NCBI GenBank assembly: GCA_944325835.1
Contig: CALVBO010000001.1
Coordinates: 62,001-126,000, forward strand
Direction of reading: 5' to 3'
Origin: Candidatus Gastranaerophilales bacterium
Lineage (GTDB): Bacteria; Cyanobacteriota; Vampirovibrionia; Gastranaerophilales; Gastranaerophilaceae
DNA length: 64,000 bases
Positions within the stretch are counted from its first letter, which is position 1. The number at the start of each line of letters is the position of its first letter. Both the position numbers and the translations under genes were made by a program. The notes below the pieces were generated by a model. It saw only the letters and a program-made list of their open reading frames with translations, was not told where the DNA came from and ran no database searches. This document shows, one piece after another, positions 1 through 9,642 of this stretch.

Positions 1-43
1 GCCGCGTGCCGGAATTACTTTTACTTTTTAATTCTTTAGAATT

Positions 44-73
44 AGCAAATTTTTAAATCTTTTATTTTTTATA
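44..73 (+). promoter_or_regulatory. Candidate alternative promoter of the 93-497 gene
   Basis: AGCAAA (44-49), 17 bases, then TTTTATA (67-73). This matches the signature seen upstream of six other lineage-specific genes in the window (32268, 34596, 46787, 51206, 56926, 62907). The region is very AT-rich, so chance similarity is a concern for this copy alone. Confidence 0.45.
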
Positions 74-92
74 TATAATAAAGGGGAAATAT

Positions 93-497
93 ATGAAAAA
101 AATATTTGGTTTATGTGTATCATTTATAGTAATCTGCGTGGGACTTTGCTCAATGCCTGCATTCGGGGCAAGGGGTTATACACCTTCTTACGGAATGCGT
201 GTTGAGAAATATTCTACCGGCGGAACTTTCAATTTATCCGAACCTAAGGTCGTTGCACCGGCAGTAGGACATGTTAATATGACCGGTCAGGCGCAGCTTG
301 TGGGCTACTATTCGCACAGACGCCACCATAATATGAGGCCGCGTCACAACGGTATGTATAAAACTTATGACCGTAAAACCATTAAGCGTACCGCCGTTAA
401 CAAAACTAAGTACAGAAACGCCGATGAAAACAGAAAAACACGCTACAGAACCCCTGAATACAGAAATAAAACACTTGAAGCTTATAACGGCCGCTAA
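93..497 (+). CDS. Small secreted basic protein, function unknown
   Basis: A 134-residue protein with a clear N-terminal signal peptide: two Lys, a hydrophobic core over residues 5-20, and a probable cleavage site near AFG-A (residue 26). The mature part is strongly basic, with a His/Arg cluster around residues 70-85 and many Arg, Lys and Tyr after that; there are no cysteines in the mature part. The start follows an AAGGGGAAA ribosome-binding site. It stands alone in front of the convergent mnmG gene, separated from it by a structured repeat. I do not recognise a family; a cell-wall or nucleic-acid-binding envelope protein is possible but unproven. Confidence 0.75.
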   Translation: MKKIFGLCVSFIVICVGLCSMPAFGARGYTPSYGMRVEKYSTGGTFNLSEPKVVAPAVGHVNMTGQAQLVGYYSHRRHHNMRPRHNGMYKTYDRKTIKRTAVNKTKYRNADENRKTRYRTPEYRNKTLEAYNGR

Positions 498-499
498 TT

Positions 500-614
500 G
501 TCCGAGAAAGACTCGCGATAAGGAACGTGAGCGAGTCTTTTGAGTGACGTATTAGACAGCGCAGCCGCTACGACTCGCGGTTCAGCGAGGCGGTGTGGCG
601 GAGAACTGCTTTAT
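500..614 (+). repeat. Structured dispersed repeat, copy 1
   Basis: First of four copies (others at 39962, 47062, 47315). It begins GTCCGAG, has a 10-bp stem AAAGACTCGC (507-516) / GCGAGTCTTT (531-540), the constant core TTTTGAGTGACGTATTAGAC, a hairpin CTCGC-GGTTCA-GCGAG (574-589) and the constant 3' end GGCGGAGAACTGCTTTATT. Stem sequences differ between copies but pairing is kept. It fills the gap between two convergent genes and reaches the mnmG stop codon. Confidence 0.88.
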
Positions 615-2471
615 TTACTTAAGCATTACCATTAAAACAGAAATATCAGCCGGTTTGACGCCGCCTATTCTTGAGGCCTGTGCTAAGTCTTTCGGTCTGA
701 TTTTTTCAAGTTTCTGTTTAGTTTCGGTCGAAATATGTTCAATTTTTGAATAGTCAATATTGTCAGGAATTATGTATTTTTCAAGCTTTGAGGCCTGTTC
801 AACCTGAAATTCCTGACGCTTTAAATATCCGTCATATTTCACGAGTATTTCAACCTGTTCGCAAACATCTTTTGACAGGCTGCGCGCGGTTTCGTCAAGT
901 TCTTTTAATGTTTTATATGAGATATTCGGTCGTTTCAAAAGCTCAACGGCTTTTACGCCGCGGTCTATATGTTCGCCGTATTTTGCCAGAATCGCATTTG
1001 TTTCTTCTGTTGCAGGAATTTTAGCATCTTTAATTCTGTTCATTTCGTTTTCGATTGCGCTCTGTTTATTTTTAAAGATTTCAAACTGCCTGTCATCAAT
1101 CAAGCCGTACTTGTGCCCGATTTCGGTAAGACGCTCGTCAGCATTATCCTGACGCAGAAGAAGCCTGTATTCAGAGCGTGAAGTGAGCATTCTGTAAGGC
1201 TCATCAATATCTTTTGTTACGAGATCGTCAATTAGGGTTCCGATGTAAGACGAGCTGCGCGGAAGCTCAAGCATTTCACTCTTATTTATATAGTTTATAG
1301 AATTTATTCCGGCGATAAGCCCCTGTGCTGCGGCTTCTTCGTAACCGCTGGTACCGTTAATTTGTCCGGCAAAGAAAAGCCCCTGAATTTGTTTTGACAT
1401 CAAGGAATGTGTTGTCTGAACGGCCGGAACATAATCATATTCAACCGCGTAGGCGGGTTTTATGACGTGTGCGTTTTCTAACCCCGGCAGGGTTCTTAGC
1501 ATTTTTACCTGAACATCTGCCGGCAGGCTGCTTGAAAAGCCCTGAATGTATACTTCATAAGTTCCCAGTCCTTCCGGTTCGATAAAGATATGATGAGAAG
1601 GATTTTCGCTAAATCTTACAATTTTATCCTCAATTGAAGGACAGTATCTGGGCCCGACGCCTTTTATCAAACCCTGATACATTGGAGATTTATCAAGGTT
1701 AGCCTTGATAATTTCGTGTGTGCGCTCATTTGTTCGTGTAAGATAACATGGAACCTGTTTTCTCACAGGTCGGTCGGGTTTGAAGGAAAAATAAGTAAGT
1801 TCTTCATCACCCGGTTGAATTACCATTTTTGAGTAATCAATGGTTCTTGCATCAACTCTTGGCGGGGTGCCCGTTTTAAGCTTTTTCGTTATAATTCCGT
1901 ATTTATTTAACGATTCAGATAACCCCAGTGCTGGCATTTCGCCAAGACGTCCTGCCGGATAGGATTTTAACCCGACGAAAATTCTTCCGTTTAAAGAGGT
2001 TCCGGTTGTTAAAATTATGGCTCTTGTCCTGTATTCTATTCCGAATTCGTCAACCGCGCCTGTAATTTTACCGTCTTTTACAATAATATCCGTAATGCAT
2101 GCCTGACGTAATTTAATATTATCCGTGGATTCAATGATATTACGCATAAAATGCATATATTCTTTTTTATCAGACTGTGCCCTGAGCGCTCTTACGGCCG
2201 GCCCTTTTGAGGAATTCAGGACTTTCATCTGAACATAAGTCGCGTCGGTAACTTCTCCCATAACTCCGCCCAGCGCATCAATTTCCCTCACAAGTGTTGA
2301 TTTCGCGGGGCCGCCAACAGCCGGATTGCAAGGCATAAGTGCAATATTGTCAAGATTTAATGTGGCAAAAAGGACTCTCGCGCCAAGCCGTGCGCAGGAA
2401 ATCGCAGCTTCACAACCGGCGTGTCCCGCGCCGACTACTATTATGTCGTAATCATTCTCCAAGTAATTCAT
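615..2471 (-). CDS. mnmG: tRNA uridine-5-carboxymethylaminomethyl modification enzyme MnmG (GidA)
   Basis: A 618-residue protein of normal MnmG length. The FAD-binding dinucleotide motif GAGHAGCEAA lies at about residues 14-23. Other family signatures are GRLGEMPALGLSESL, GTPPRVDARTI and, in the C-terminal half, EPYRMLTSRSEYRLLLRQDN. With MnmE it forms the cmnm5 modification at wobble U34 of several tRNAs, using FAD, a folate one-carbon donor and glycine; MnmE is not in this window. The start has no Shine-Dalgarno sequence: a perfect TATAAT ends six bases before the ATG, so the message is probably leaderless. The gene lies 20 bp after the stop of the giant GH13-like gene but seems to have its own promoter. 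Confidence 0.97.
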   Translation of the reverse strand: MNYLENDYDIIVVGAGHAGCEAAISCARLGARVLFATLNLDNIALMPCNPAVGGPAKSTLVREIDALGGVMGEVTDATYVQMKVLNSSKGPAVRALRAQSDKKEYMHFMRNIIESTDNIKLRQACITDIIVKDGKITGAVDEFGIEYRTRAIILTTGTSLNGRIFVGLKSYPAGRLGEMPALGLSESLNKYGIITKKLKTGTPPRVDARTIDYSKMVIQPGDEELTYFSFKPDRPVRKQVPCYLTRTNERTHEIIKANLDKSPMYQGLIKGVGPRYCPSIEDKIVRFSENPSHHIFIEPEGLGTYEVYIQGFSSSLPADVQVKMLRTLPGLENAHVIKPAYAVEYDYVPAVQTTHSLMSKQIQGLFFAGQINGTSGYEEAAAQGLIAGINSINYINKSEMLELPRSSSYIGTLIDDLVTKDIDEPYRMLTSRSEYRLLLRQDNADERLTEIGHKYGLIDDRQFEIFKNKQSAIENEMNRIKDAKIPATEETNAILAKYGEHIDRGVKAVELLKRPNISYKTLKELDETARSLSKDVCEQVEILVKYDGYLKRQEFQVEQASKLEKYIIPDNIDYSKIEHISTETKQKLEKIRPKDLAQASRIGGVKPADISVLMVMLK

Positions 2472-2477
2472 AATTAA

Positions 2478-2505
2478 ATTATATGCTAAAATTATCTTGA
2501 AACAA
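2478..2505 (-). promoter_or_regulatory. Promoter giving a leaderless mnmG mRNA
   Basis: On the minus strand TTGTTT (2505-2500), 16 bases, TATAAT (2483-2478), then six bases (TTAATT) to the ATG at 2471. With normal -10 to start-site spacing the A of ATG is +1. The -35 box lies inside the last codons of the preceding gene. Confidence 0.65.
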
Positions 2506-5500
2506 GTGATAATTTTTCACCGCACTGAGCTTCTTTTTTAGCAATATACGGATTCTTCTGCATTGTTCCGAAATTTTTAAACTGAGGGTTATACAAGAAT
2601 TTTCTTCCTTTGAACGAAAGATTTTCTATTTTACGTTTAGGGTCGTGGTAGAGAATCATAGTGTTACCGGTTATTTCTATAGGAGCTTCTTTGTACTTAC
2701 CGTCAGTGTCTTTAATTCTGTGCTTAATGCAGTATTGATTTTTGTCATTCTTTTCAACGACGTAAATATGTTTCATGTCGCTATTATCTTCACGGCTTGA
2801 ATCAAAGAAAACTGTATTAAGCGGCAGGCCTGCCGGCAGACCGACAGTCAGAATGTGTCTTTTCCTTTCATCAGCGGATAAGTCAATCTGATTTAACGTA
2901 ACTTTATTCGGAACATGTTCTGCCGTAGGTTCGTGAATTTTTTCAAGACCGCTTACGTTAAGTAACGAAATTGTCATGTGACCGGCAGTATTTTCACGTA
3001 AAATTGTAGGGATTTCTACTTCTTCATTGTTTACTCCGTAGCTGCCCCTTTGAAGCTTGAGTGCAAAAATTGCACCATCATTCAGTGCCTGAAGTTCCGG
3101 CCGTTTACGTTGATACATAATTTTCTTCAAGGTATTGTTATTTTCAACAACAAATTTTCTTCTGTCCGGACTATGCTTGTCTACCCATTCATTATGCAGG
3201 TATGAACGGTTTTGAAGTGTTACGTTTTTCGTTTCATATTCATAACCGGTTGAACCCAGTTCATCACCTGAATACAAAGTCGGGTTACCTGGCAATGCGA
3301 CCAAAAATTCCATCATTGCATTATATTTTTGATACGCAGGTTTCATAATTCTTTCAAAGACGTTTTCAGATAACATGTTTAATTCTTTTTCAGTGAATTC
3401 AAATCCTGCATTCTTAGCGTTTTCAATGGTTAAATCAATTGTCATATCAATTGGCTTGACACCGAAAGAGCCGGATTCAAATGATTGTCCGCAGTATTTG
3501 TTATTTGCAATTTCGGTTAATGACATTCTGATAGCGTCTCTTATGGAATCAGCTCTGTCGTTACCGATTATTCCGGTCTTAACCATATCATCAATTTCGC
3601 CCATAAAACCTTTTTTTAGAGCACTAATCATTGCCAGATCCATAGGACTGTATCGCTCTAAATGGTAACTGTCAATATCAGAAGGTACACTGTCATATTC
3701 ACCTGTAATAAGTTGAACAGCTTCTTCTCTATGGTCGTGATTTGTCCAGTAGTTTTTAATACCGTGGAAGAAATCCATATCCAGAGCCATTGCATGAAGT
3801 GCACGGGTGTTATCATGGTTGTTGAGGAAAGTATATGAGAACATTAATGATTGCAGTGGTGCAGAACGTAAAAAACCGGTTTCCGGATCAACCAATTGGA
3901 AGTGAAGTTTTTTCTCCAGATAACTGCCGCCGTTTGATGAATGCTGACCTACATTGAAATCTTTAGAGAACATTTCAGGCAAGGTGCTGAAGAAGAAATC
4001 ATAGTTTGCAACTGACGTTAAATTTGAATCAGTCAGGAACTTACCGATAAGATTTGTTTTATTAGGATAACGTTTTGAACCGTGGCCGTACTCATCATAA
4101 AGTTCGTTCATATCGGTAAGTTCTGCAACCATATATGAATTAGGGTTTTCTTTAAGAACATCGTGTGCAAATTTTTCCCAGAAGGAAGTTACCTGCTCGA
4201 AAATAGTGTCAAAATCAGTTTCGCCTTCTTCTCTTAAAGACTCAACATCTGCTACGTCTTTGGCCGCGTCAATACGCCAGTCTAGGCCTGCCTGACTACG
4301 ATCTACTATAGCTTCTGCCAGACGGAAACTTTGTGCTGTGGTTTTCTTTAATTTTTTCTTCAAGGCGTCGGCAAGAGCTTCTCTGTCACTTTCGGAAATA
4401 TCATCCAGACCGGATTTAATACGTTTGATAAGCTGATGTGCCTCATCTTCCGGATTTATACCCTGAACGCCTATATCTTTAAGCGTAATTTTTTTAAGTC
4501 TGTTATAGTCATATGAAATATCACCGTTATCGTTAGTTTGGAAACGCGGAGCTTCGCATAAAGATTTAATAACAGCGTATTTTAAGATTTCTTCTGCCAG
4601 ATAAGGTAAAACGTAATTACCGTATTCTGTGTTGTCATCGCCAATATGAATTTTTTCGTTCGCCGGACGTTCTTTATCGTTATTTAATCGGTCGATAATG
4701 TCTACGGCAAAATCCGTCAAAGGCCCTGTAGAATAAGGAGTATCGCCTATGAAAAGGTGATTTGTTTCCCTGTAAACTTTTTCGTATTTAGGCTGCAGAT
4801 GCGGGTTGCCGATTTTATTAAGGAAAAATCTGTCATAAGTTACCGTATCATCTAAGTCCGGCTGATAAAACTCCGGCTGACCGATGTAATCTTCTTTGTA
4901 AGAACGTTTTGTAATATACGGGGTTGCAAGTACAGCAGAGATGTCATCGCCAAATTCTATAGAATCAAGCGGCATATTCATCATATATTGTGCGACCTGT
5001 GTTTTGAAATCATTGGTATTTGTATTTCCTTTCAGGCCGTCATAATGACCTTCCATAATATTTTTAACTGCTTCTTCCGAGAGATTATTTTTTAAGCGCT
5101 GCGGGAATACACCTGAATTAACTTTTTTAATGATTGTTTTATAAACTTCTTTCGGATCCTCTTCATCAAGCCCTTTAAGATTTTGGGCTACATAAAGGTT
5201 TAGAATCTGGTTAGTTTTTCTGGTCCAGTAGCGTGCAGAGGTAACAACGTAATCTCTTGCTTCGTTTGCCGCGTATTGAAGCTTTTTCGCTTCCTCCTGC
5301 TGGTCATGTCCGGGTTTTATTGACAGAAGTCTTTCAGTATCAGCATTTGACAGGAAGTAGTGAATTTTTGCAATATCAAAGTTAGAGTTCCATGTATCAA
5401 GGTTGCCTTCAATTTTATTGTCTAACTGCATATTTGAAAATTGGGAAATAAATTTTGTTCCCATTCCGCTGTAAAGATCAATTTTGACAGAAGCTTCTTT

Positions 5501-6757
5501 ATTGTATTCGTTTAGCTGCTTAACATTGAGGTCGTATTCCCTGACATCAATCGGGAAGCGGTAAGGGATGACCGTATCATTGTGAGTAGTTTTTGACAGA
5601 GGTTTATCATAAAAATTTTTGTTATAAGCATCTATTGGTTCTTGCGGGTCAAGTTTTTCGCTCTTGACAAGATCTTTATCGAAAATTTCAAGATATGTCG
5701 GTTTTGTAGGCTTATATTCAGGGTTTTCGACCGGCACATAACTTCCGTCTATAGCTTTTTTATAGAAGAATTTCGGGTTAACAAGCCTGTGCGAGAGGAA
5801 GTCTGTATTTTGGGAAAATACACCGAAAAGGATTTGATCATCCGGATTCATTCTGAACCAGTCAAAGAATGGTGATTGTTCTTTCCATTTTATTGCGTGA
5901 TTAAAGTGGATACCTTCCAGCCCTTCATTAACGAATGCTCCGTCTGAAACTAGAGTTTTACCTTTTGCAAAAAGGGCTTTGGTTAAGGATGTATAATTAT
6001 TGATATTACCTAATGAAAGCGCCATCTGCATACAGTTTTTATTCCAGTAAGCATGGTGAGTTCTGGAATCATCTGTAAATAAAGGCAAACTTACGATTCT
6101 GTCATAAGGATCCATTGCGCCTTGTTCAAGTCTTTTTTCAAGACCGGCAAGAGAACCGCCCATTTTATTGGAAAACAATCTTATATTGTGGCGCAATTCA
6201 TCATAATTTTCATTGCGAATGATGTCGTTGTCAGCATCATAAACCCATTTCGGATCAAAGCTGTCCGGAACAAGCAGGAGCATTGAACCGCCACGGCTGA
6301 CGTCTGATGCCGGTACATAGAGGTTATAGAGATTTTCATCGGTCAGACTTGTTTTATCTTCCCTGCTGTCCAGCAGAGCACCGGCGTCAACACCGAATCT
6401 TTCAACTTCGCCGGTTTTCTTGTTTACTAATTTATAGTGATAAGCAAAAGGTTCATCTTCCATAATACCGAATTCGGCATGGATATTTATTCTGTTTTTT
6501 CCGGGATATAGCTTTCTTCCTTCTTCTGTGTCGTTAAGGATATCTGTGTATTTGTCGCCGGTAAGATAATAATTCCCGAAACGGTCGCGTTCTACAAGAG
6601 CAACTTCAAGATAACAATCGGTTTGCGCCGGATCAAACGGATAAGAAAATTCGCCGGTTCTGTTACCTTCATCGGTCTTTGTAGGTTTATAACCCTTAAA
6701 TGCCAAATTATTATTTACTTTTTTATTATAGTTAGCAGAATCAAAATTTACTTTCAC
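2492..6757 (-). CDS. Giant alpha-amylase (GH13)-family-like protein
   Basis: Recognisable GH13 signatures occur in order, numbered from a TTG codon at 6778: VNEGLEGIHFNH (about 283-294, region I-like), LDWRIDAAKD (about 832-841, region II with nucleophile Asp), VAELTD (about 885-890, acid/base Glu), FLNNHDN (about 983-989) and GNPTLYSGDELG further on. The carboxylate triad is therefore kept, but regions I and II are about 540 residues apart, far more than usual, so a large extra domain is inserted. I place the start at GTG 6757 (1421 residues) because a GGAGG sits seven bases upstream of it; a TTG at 6778 would begin within the leader. There is no signal peptide. FKG motifs occur near both ends. 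Likely an intracellular or unconventionally exported glucan-active enzyme; substrate unknown. Confidence 0.72.
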   Translation of the reverse strand: MKVNFDSANYNKKVNNNLAFKGYKPTKTDEGNRTGEFSYPFDPAQTDCYLEVALVERDRFGNYYLTGDKYTDILNDTEEGRKLYPGKNRINIHAEFGIMEDEPFAYHYKLVNKKTGEVERFGVDAGALLDSREDKTSLTDENLYNLYVPASDVSRGGSMLLLVPDSFDPKWVYDADNDIIRNENYDELRHNIRLFSNKMGGSLAGLEKRLEQGAMDPYDRIVSLPLFTDDSRTHHAYWNKNCMQMALSLGNINNYTSLTKALFAKGKTLVSDGAFVNEGLEGIHFNHAIKWKEQSPFFDWFRMNPDDQILFGVFSQNTDFLSHRLVNPKFFYKKAIDGSYVPVENPEYKPTKPTYLEIFDKDLVKSEKLDPQEPIDAYNKNFYDKPLSKTTHNDTVIPYRFPIDVREYDLNVKQLNEYNKEASVKIDLYSGMGTKFISQFSNMQLDNKIEGNLDTWNSNFDIAKIHYFLSNADTERLLSIKPGHDQQEEAKKLQYAANEARDYVVTSARYWTRKTNQILNLYVAQNLKGLDEEDPKEVYKTIIKKVNSGVFPQRLKNNLSEEAVKNIMEGHYDGLKGNTNTNDFKTQVAQYMMNMPLDSIEFGDDISAVLATPYITKRSYKEDYIGQPEFYQPDLDDTVTYDRFFLNKIGNPHLQPKYEKVYRETNHLFIGDTPYSTGPLTDFAVDIIDRLNNDKERPANEKIHIGDDNTEYGNYVLPYLAEEILKYAVIKSLCEAPRFQTNDNGDISYDYNRLKKITLKDIGVQGINPEDEAHQLIKRIKSGLDDISESDREALADALKKKLKKTTAQSFRLAEAIVDRSQAGLDWRIDAAKDVADVESLREEGETDFDTIFEQVTSFWEKFAHDVLKENPNSYMVAELTDMNELYDEYGHGSKRYPNKTNLIGKFLTDSNLTSVANYDFFFSTLPEMFSKDFNVGQHSSNGGSYLEKKLHFQLVDPETGFLRSAPLQSLMFSYTFLNNHDNTRALHAMALDMDFFHGIKNYWTNHDHREEAVQLITGEYDSVPSDIDSYHLERYSPMDLAMISALKKGFMGEIDDMVKTGIIGNDRADSIRDAIRMSLTEIANNKYCGQSFESGSFGVKPIDMTIDLTIENAKNAGFEFTEKELNMLSENVFERIMKPAYQKYNAMMEFLVALPGNPTLYSGDELGSTGYEYETKNVTLQNRSYLHNEWVDKHSPDRRKFVVENNNTLKKIMYQRKRPELQALNDGAIFALKLQRGSYGVNNEEVEIPTILRENTAGHMTISLLNVSGLEKIHEPTAEHVPNKVTLNQIDLSADERKRHILTVGLPAGLPLNTVFFDSSREDNSDMKHIYVVEKNDKNQYCIKHRIKDTDGKYKEAPIEITGNTMILYHDPKRKIENLSFKGRKFLYNPQFKNFGTMQKNPYIAKKEAQCGEKLSLVSR

Positions 6758-6854
6758 GCAGATGCCTCCACCACACAAACTATATTAGTCGGCTGAAAAA
6801 ATTTTTTTGCCTTTTTGCACGATTATAGATGGAATTTTTTACAATTCTTAAAAT

Positions 6855-8717
6855 TTATTCTATTATTTTCCCGCCAAAAACCTCTAATGCCATATTGACC
6901 GTATCCGAATGCATGTAATATTCTTTAGAATGCGCATTATATGAACTTAAAGAGGTTTCTTTTTCTTCTGTTTCATCAATAAGTTCCTCTTCGTTTTCAT
7001 CGGTTTCTTCTGTCTGAATTGGTGCAGACGCGGGTTCTTCAACCATTTCAGGCTTTTGTACCTCCGGTTTTTCAATTTCTTTTTGCGCTGCCGGAGTTGC
7101 TGCAGGTGAAGGTGTCGGCGGGCTTAGCCTGGGTGACACCGCCGGTTCTCCGGCTTTCGGGAGCCGAACGGTTAATTCAACATCTTTACCGAACATTGAA
7201 TTAATTGCATTTTGCAAAACTTCTCTTTTGTTGCCGTCTGTGAATTGTTTCAAGAAAATTTCATTTTTAACGGTAAGCGTGACCCCTTCCGGTGAAATCT
7301 CAACCGGATTAGCCCATTGTTTAAGCAATGCACGTGTAGGCGCGCTTGTGACGCTTTCAAGCAATTGACCCCAGAGTGACGGAAGATCATTGCCGGACGC
7401 TTTTGCAGATGTTGGCATTGGCGAGAAATCAGTTTTTTCTTCTTTGACAACAGAAACGGCCTGCTGAGGTGCCGGTTTGGGCGCCGGAGCTTCCGGTCTT
7501 TGAACCTGTGGTTTTACCGGTTCAGGTTTCTGTACGGCTGCCGGAGGAGCTGAATTTACTGCTTGAACGACATTCCCGCTTTCAAGCCTTGTGATTCGTT
7601 CCTGAAGAGCCATTAATGAAGTATTTTGAGCAAGATTTGCCAGATCAATGATTGCGACTTCTAGCCAGAGCTTCGGATTGTTCGTCATTTTTAATTCTTT
7701 TATGTACTCTGAACTTTTGTTTATAAGAAATATAATCTGATGTGTGTCCAAAGCCTGTGCCTGCTTAGAAAGTGCGTCTATCTGGAGTTCGTTAAGCTGT
7801 GATAAATCAATGGCGCTTTCTTTTGAACAGGTTTTTACAACCAGAAGGTTTCTGAAATAATCAAGCAGGTTCGTTAAAATTTGAACCGGCTCATTTCCGG
7901 AGTTGTAGACTTTTTCTAAAATCTCTATTGCTTCATTAGGTTTAGAGTCTGCAATTTTTTGTGATAATTCATTAAGAATATCAAAGGATAGGCGTCCGAG
8001 GAGGTTATCAATCTCTGCGGTTGTAATTTCACCGCCCAGAACGCTCAATTGTTCTAACAGCGCAATACTGTCGCGCATTCCGCCTGCTGAGTTTTTGGCA
8101 ATTGAAATCAGTGCATCGTCAGTGATATTAATATCTTCTTTTGTTGAAATCATACGCAGATGTTTAACGATATCATCAGTTGTAATTCTTCTGAAATCGT
8201 AGCGCTGGCAGCGGCTCTTAATCGTATCAAGAACTTTGTGAACCTCTGTAGTTGCAAGAATAAATATTACGTTTTTAGGCGGTTCCTCAAGAGTTTTCAA
8301 CAGCGCATTAAAGGCGGTAGTTGAGAGCATGTGAACTTCGTCTATAATATAAATTTTGTAACGGCTGTTCACAGGCGCGTACATAACGCGCTCTAAAATA
8401 TGCTGTGCATCTTCAACAGAGCGGTTGCTTGCCGCGTCGATTTCGATTACGTCCATTGGCGTGGAATTTGTAATATCAATACAGTTAGCGCATTTACCGC
8501 ACGGATGAATTGTCGGGCCTTCAACACAGTTGAGGGATTTTGCAAAAATTCTTGCGGTAGAAGTTTTACCGGTTCCGCGCGGGCCGGTGAAAAGATAGGC
8601 GTGCGAAATCTTATTTGTTGTAATCGCGTTTGTTAATGCTTTTTTTATATGTTCCTGTCCGACGACTTCTTCCAGTTGCTGCGGACGATATTTTCTGTAC
8701 AAAGGCATATAATTCAT
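6855..8717 (-). CDS. dnaX: DNA polymerase III subunits gamma and tau
   Basis: A 620-residue clamp-loader ATPase. The N-terminal AAA+ module has Walker A GPRGTGKTS (45-53), a zinc-binding cysteine cluster (about 64-79, including CGKCANC), Walker B IDEVHML and the sensor LATTE. After residue 370 comes a Pro/Ala-rich linker, a conserved domain near 450-530 (PSLWGQLLE) and an acidic C-terminal tail, as in a tau-length product. It loads the sliding clamp and couples polymerase to helicase. It is divergent from the peptidase gene at 8761 with a 43-bp gap. A TATAAT box ends nine bases before the ATG and no Shine-Dalgarno is present, so translation is probably near-leaderless. Confidence 0.96.
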   Translation of the reverse strand: MNYMPLYRKYRPQQLEEVVGQEHIKKALTNAITTNKISHAYLFTGPRGTGKTSTARIFAKSLNCVEGPTIHPCGKCANCIDITNSTPMDVIEIDAASNRSVEDAQHILERVMYAPVNSRYKIYIIDEVHMLSTTAFNALLKTLEEPPKNVIFILATTEVHKVLDTIKSRCQRYDFRRITTDDIVKHLRMISTKEDINITDDALISIAKNSAGGMRDSIALLEQLSVLGGEITTAEIDNLLGRLSFDILNELSQKIADSKPNEAIEILEKVYNSGNEPVQILTNLLDYFRNLLVVKTCSKESAIDLSQLNELQIDALSKQAQALDTHQIIFLINKSSEYIKELKMTNNPKLWLEVAIIDLANLAQNTSLMALQERITRLESGNVVQAVNSAPPAAVQKPEPVKPQVQRPEAPAPKPAPQQAVSVVKEEKTDFSPMPTSAKASGNDLPSLWGQLLESVTSAPTRALLKQWANPVEISPEGVTLTVKNEIFLKQFTDGNKREVLQNAINSMFGKDVELTVRLPKAGEPAVSPRLSPPTPSPAATPAAQKEIEKPEVQKPEMVEEPASAPIQTEETDENEEELIDETEEKETSLSSYNAHSKEYYMHSDTVNMALEVFGGKIIE

Positions 8718-8726
8718 GATAAAATT

Positions 8727-8756
8727 ATTATATCAAAAAGTTTATTAGAAGGGCAA
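8727..8756 (-). promoter_or_regulatory. dnaX promoter, near-leaderless
   Basis: Minus strand: TTGCCC (8756-8751), 18 bases, then the extended -10 TGATATAAT, whose TATAAT covers 8732-8727. Nine bases separate it from the ATG at 8717, predicting a leader of about three bases. Confidence 0.6.
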
Positions 8757-8760
8757 AATT

Positions 8761-9642
8761 GTGAATATTGTTAAACCAAAAAAGTTACAAAAGGGCGACA
8801 CAATAGGTATTATAGCGCCGTGTGGAGTTTTCAGCGATCCTGAACGATTAGAAAAAGGAATCGAATTTCTTGAAAGTGCGGGCTTCAAAATTAAAGTCAG
8901 CGATAAACTTTTTGCCCGGGAGCGTTATATGGCGGGAAATAATGATGTGCGAGCGGGTGAAATAGAAAAATTTTTTGCTGATGATGACGTTGACGGAATA
9001 ATCTGTGCTCGCGGCGGATATGGCGCAATAAGGCTGATTAATCAAATAAATTATGATATTATACGTCAAAACCCGAAAGTTTTTTGCGGGTTCTCGGATG
9101 TGACGGCGCTTTCTATAATGTTTTTGAAGCGTGCGGGGCTTGTAACTTATTCTGCGCCGATGATTAACGGTGATTTTGGCAATGATATCTCGGATTTCAC
9201 GTGGGAAAATTTTAAGCGCGCTGTAATGAGCGATGAACCTCTTTTTTTTGACGGTAAGGAAATAAACGGCGGAAAGGCAGAGGGTATATCTTTTGGGGGA
9301 AACCTTGCAACTCTCGTTTCGCTTTGCGGAGTTGATTTTCTGCCGGATGAGGGTTTTATTTTATTCGTTGAGGACTTGAACGAACCAGTTTACAAGATTG
9401 ACAGAATGCTTACTCAATTGTCAAATATAGAAAATTTCACCCGAAACCTGAAAGGCGTTGTGCTGGGTGAATTTTCTGACCTTGATGATATTGACTATTT
9501 TGAGGAACTTATTGCCGAATTCGCCCGCTGCCGGAAGGTGCCGGTTTTGAACGGGTTAAAAATTACACATTCTCACGACAAAATAACTGTTCCTATAGGT
9601 GTTCCGGCGCGGATTGAATATGGACAGTTTACATTAACCTAA
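8761..9642 (+). CDS. LD-carboxypeptidase, peptidase family S66
   Basis: A 293-residue S66 protein resembling the murein tetrapeptide carboxypeptidase LdcA, which removes the terminal D-alanine from tetrapeptides during wall recycling. Seen: GDTIGIIAPCG near the N-terminus, ARGGYGAIRL at 83-91, the nucleophile motif GFSDVTAL with Ser112, the Glu region FVEDLNEPVYKIDRML, and the C-terminal His region GLKITHSH. No signal peptide, which fits cytoplasmic recycling. The start is GTG at 8761, preceded by AGAAGGGC. Its stop overlaps the convergent gene by four bases. Microcin-immunity MccF proteins share the family, so exact substrate is inferred. Confidence 0.88.
   Translation: MNIVKPKKLQKGDTIGIIAPCGVFSDPERLEKGIEFLESAGFKIKVSDKLFARERYMAGNNDVRAGEIEKFFADDDVDGIICARGGYGAIRLINQINYDIIRQNPKVFCGFSDVTALSIMFLKRAGLVTYSAPMINGDFGNDISDFTWENFKRAVMSDEPLFFDGKEINGGKAEGISFGGNLATLVSLCGVDFLPDEGFILFVEDLNEPVYKIDRMLTQLSNIENFTRNLKGVVLGEFSDLDDIDYFEELIAEFARCRKVPVLNGLKITHSHDKITVPIGVPARIEYGQFTLT

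Noticed and set aside
574-589. CTCGC-GGTTCA-GCGAG resembling a tRNA T-arm
   Set aside because: The loop has six bases rather than seven and no anticodon or acceptor arms are present; it is part of the structured repeat.
6782-6811. Alternative-type promoter of the giant GH13 gene (GGCAAA-17-CTAATAT, minus strand)
   Set aside because: The spacing fits but the -10 block matches poorly (CTAATAT versus CTTTATA); not counted among the seven sites.
7250-7450. Programmed frameshift in dnaX at an A-run near 7445
   Set aside because: An A6 run is present, but I see no convincing slippery heptamer, stop context and stimulatory hairpin together; the full-length tau frame is intact.
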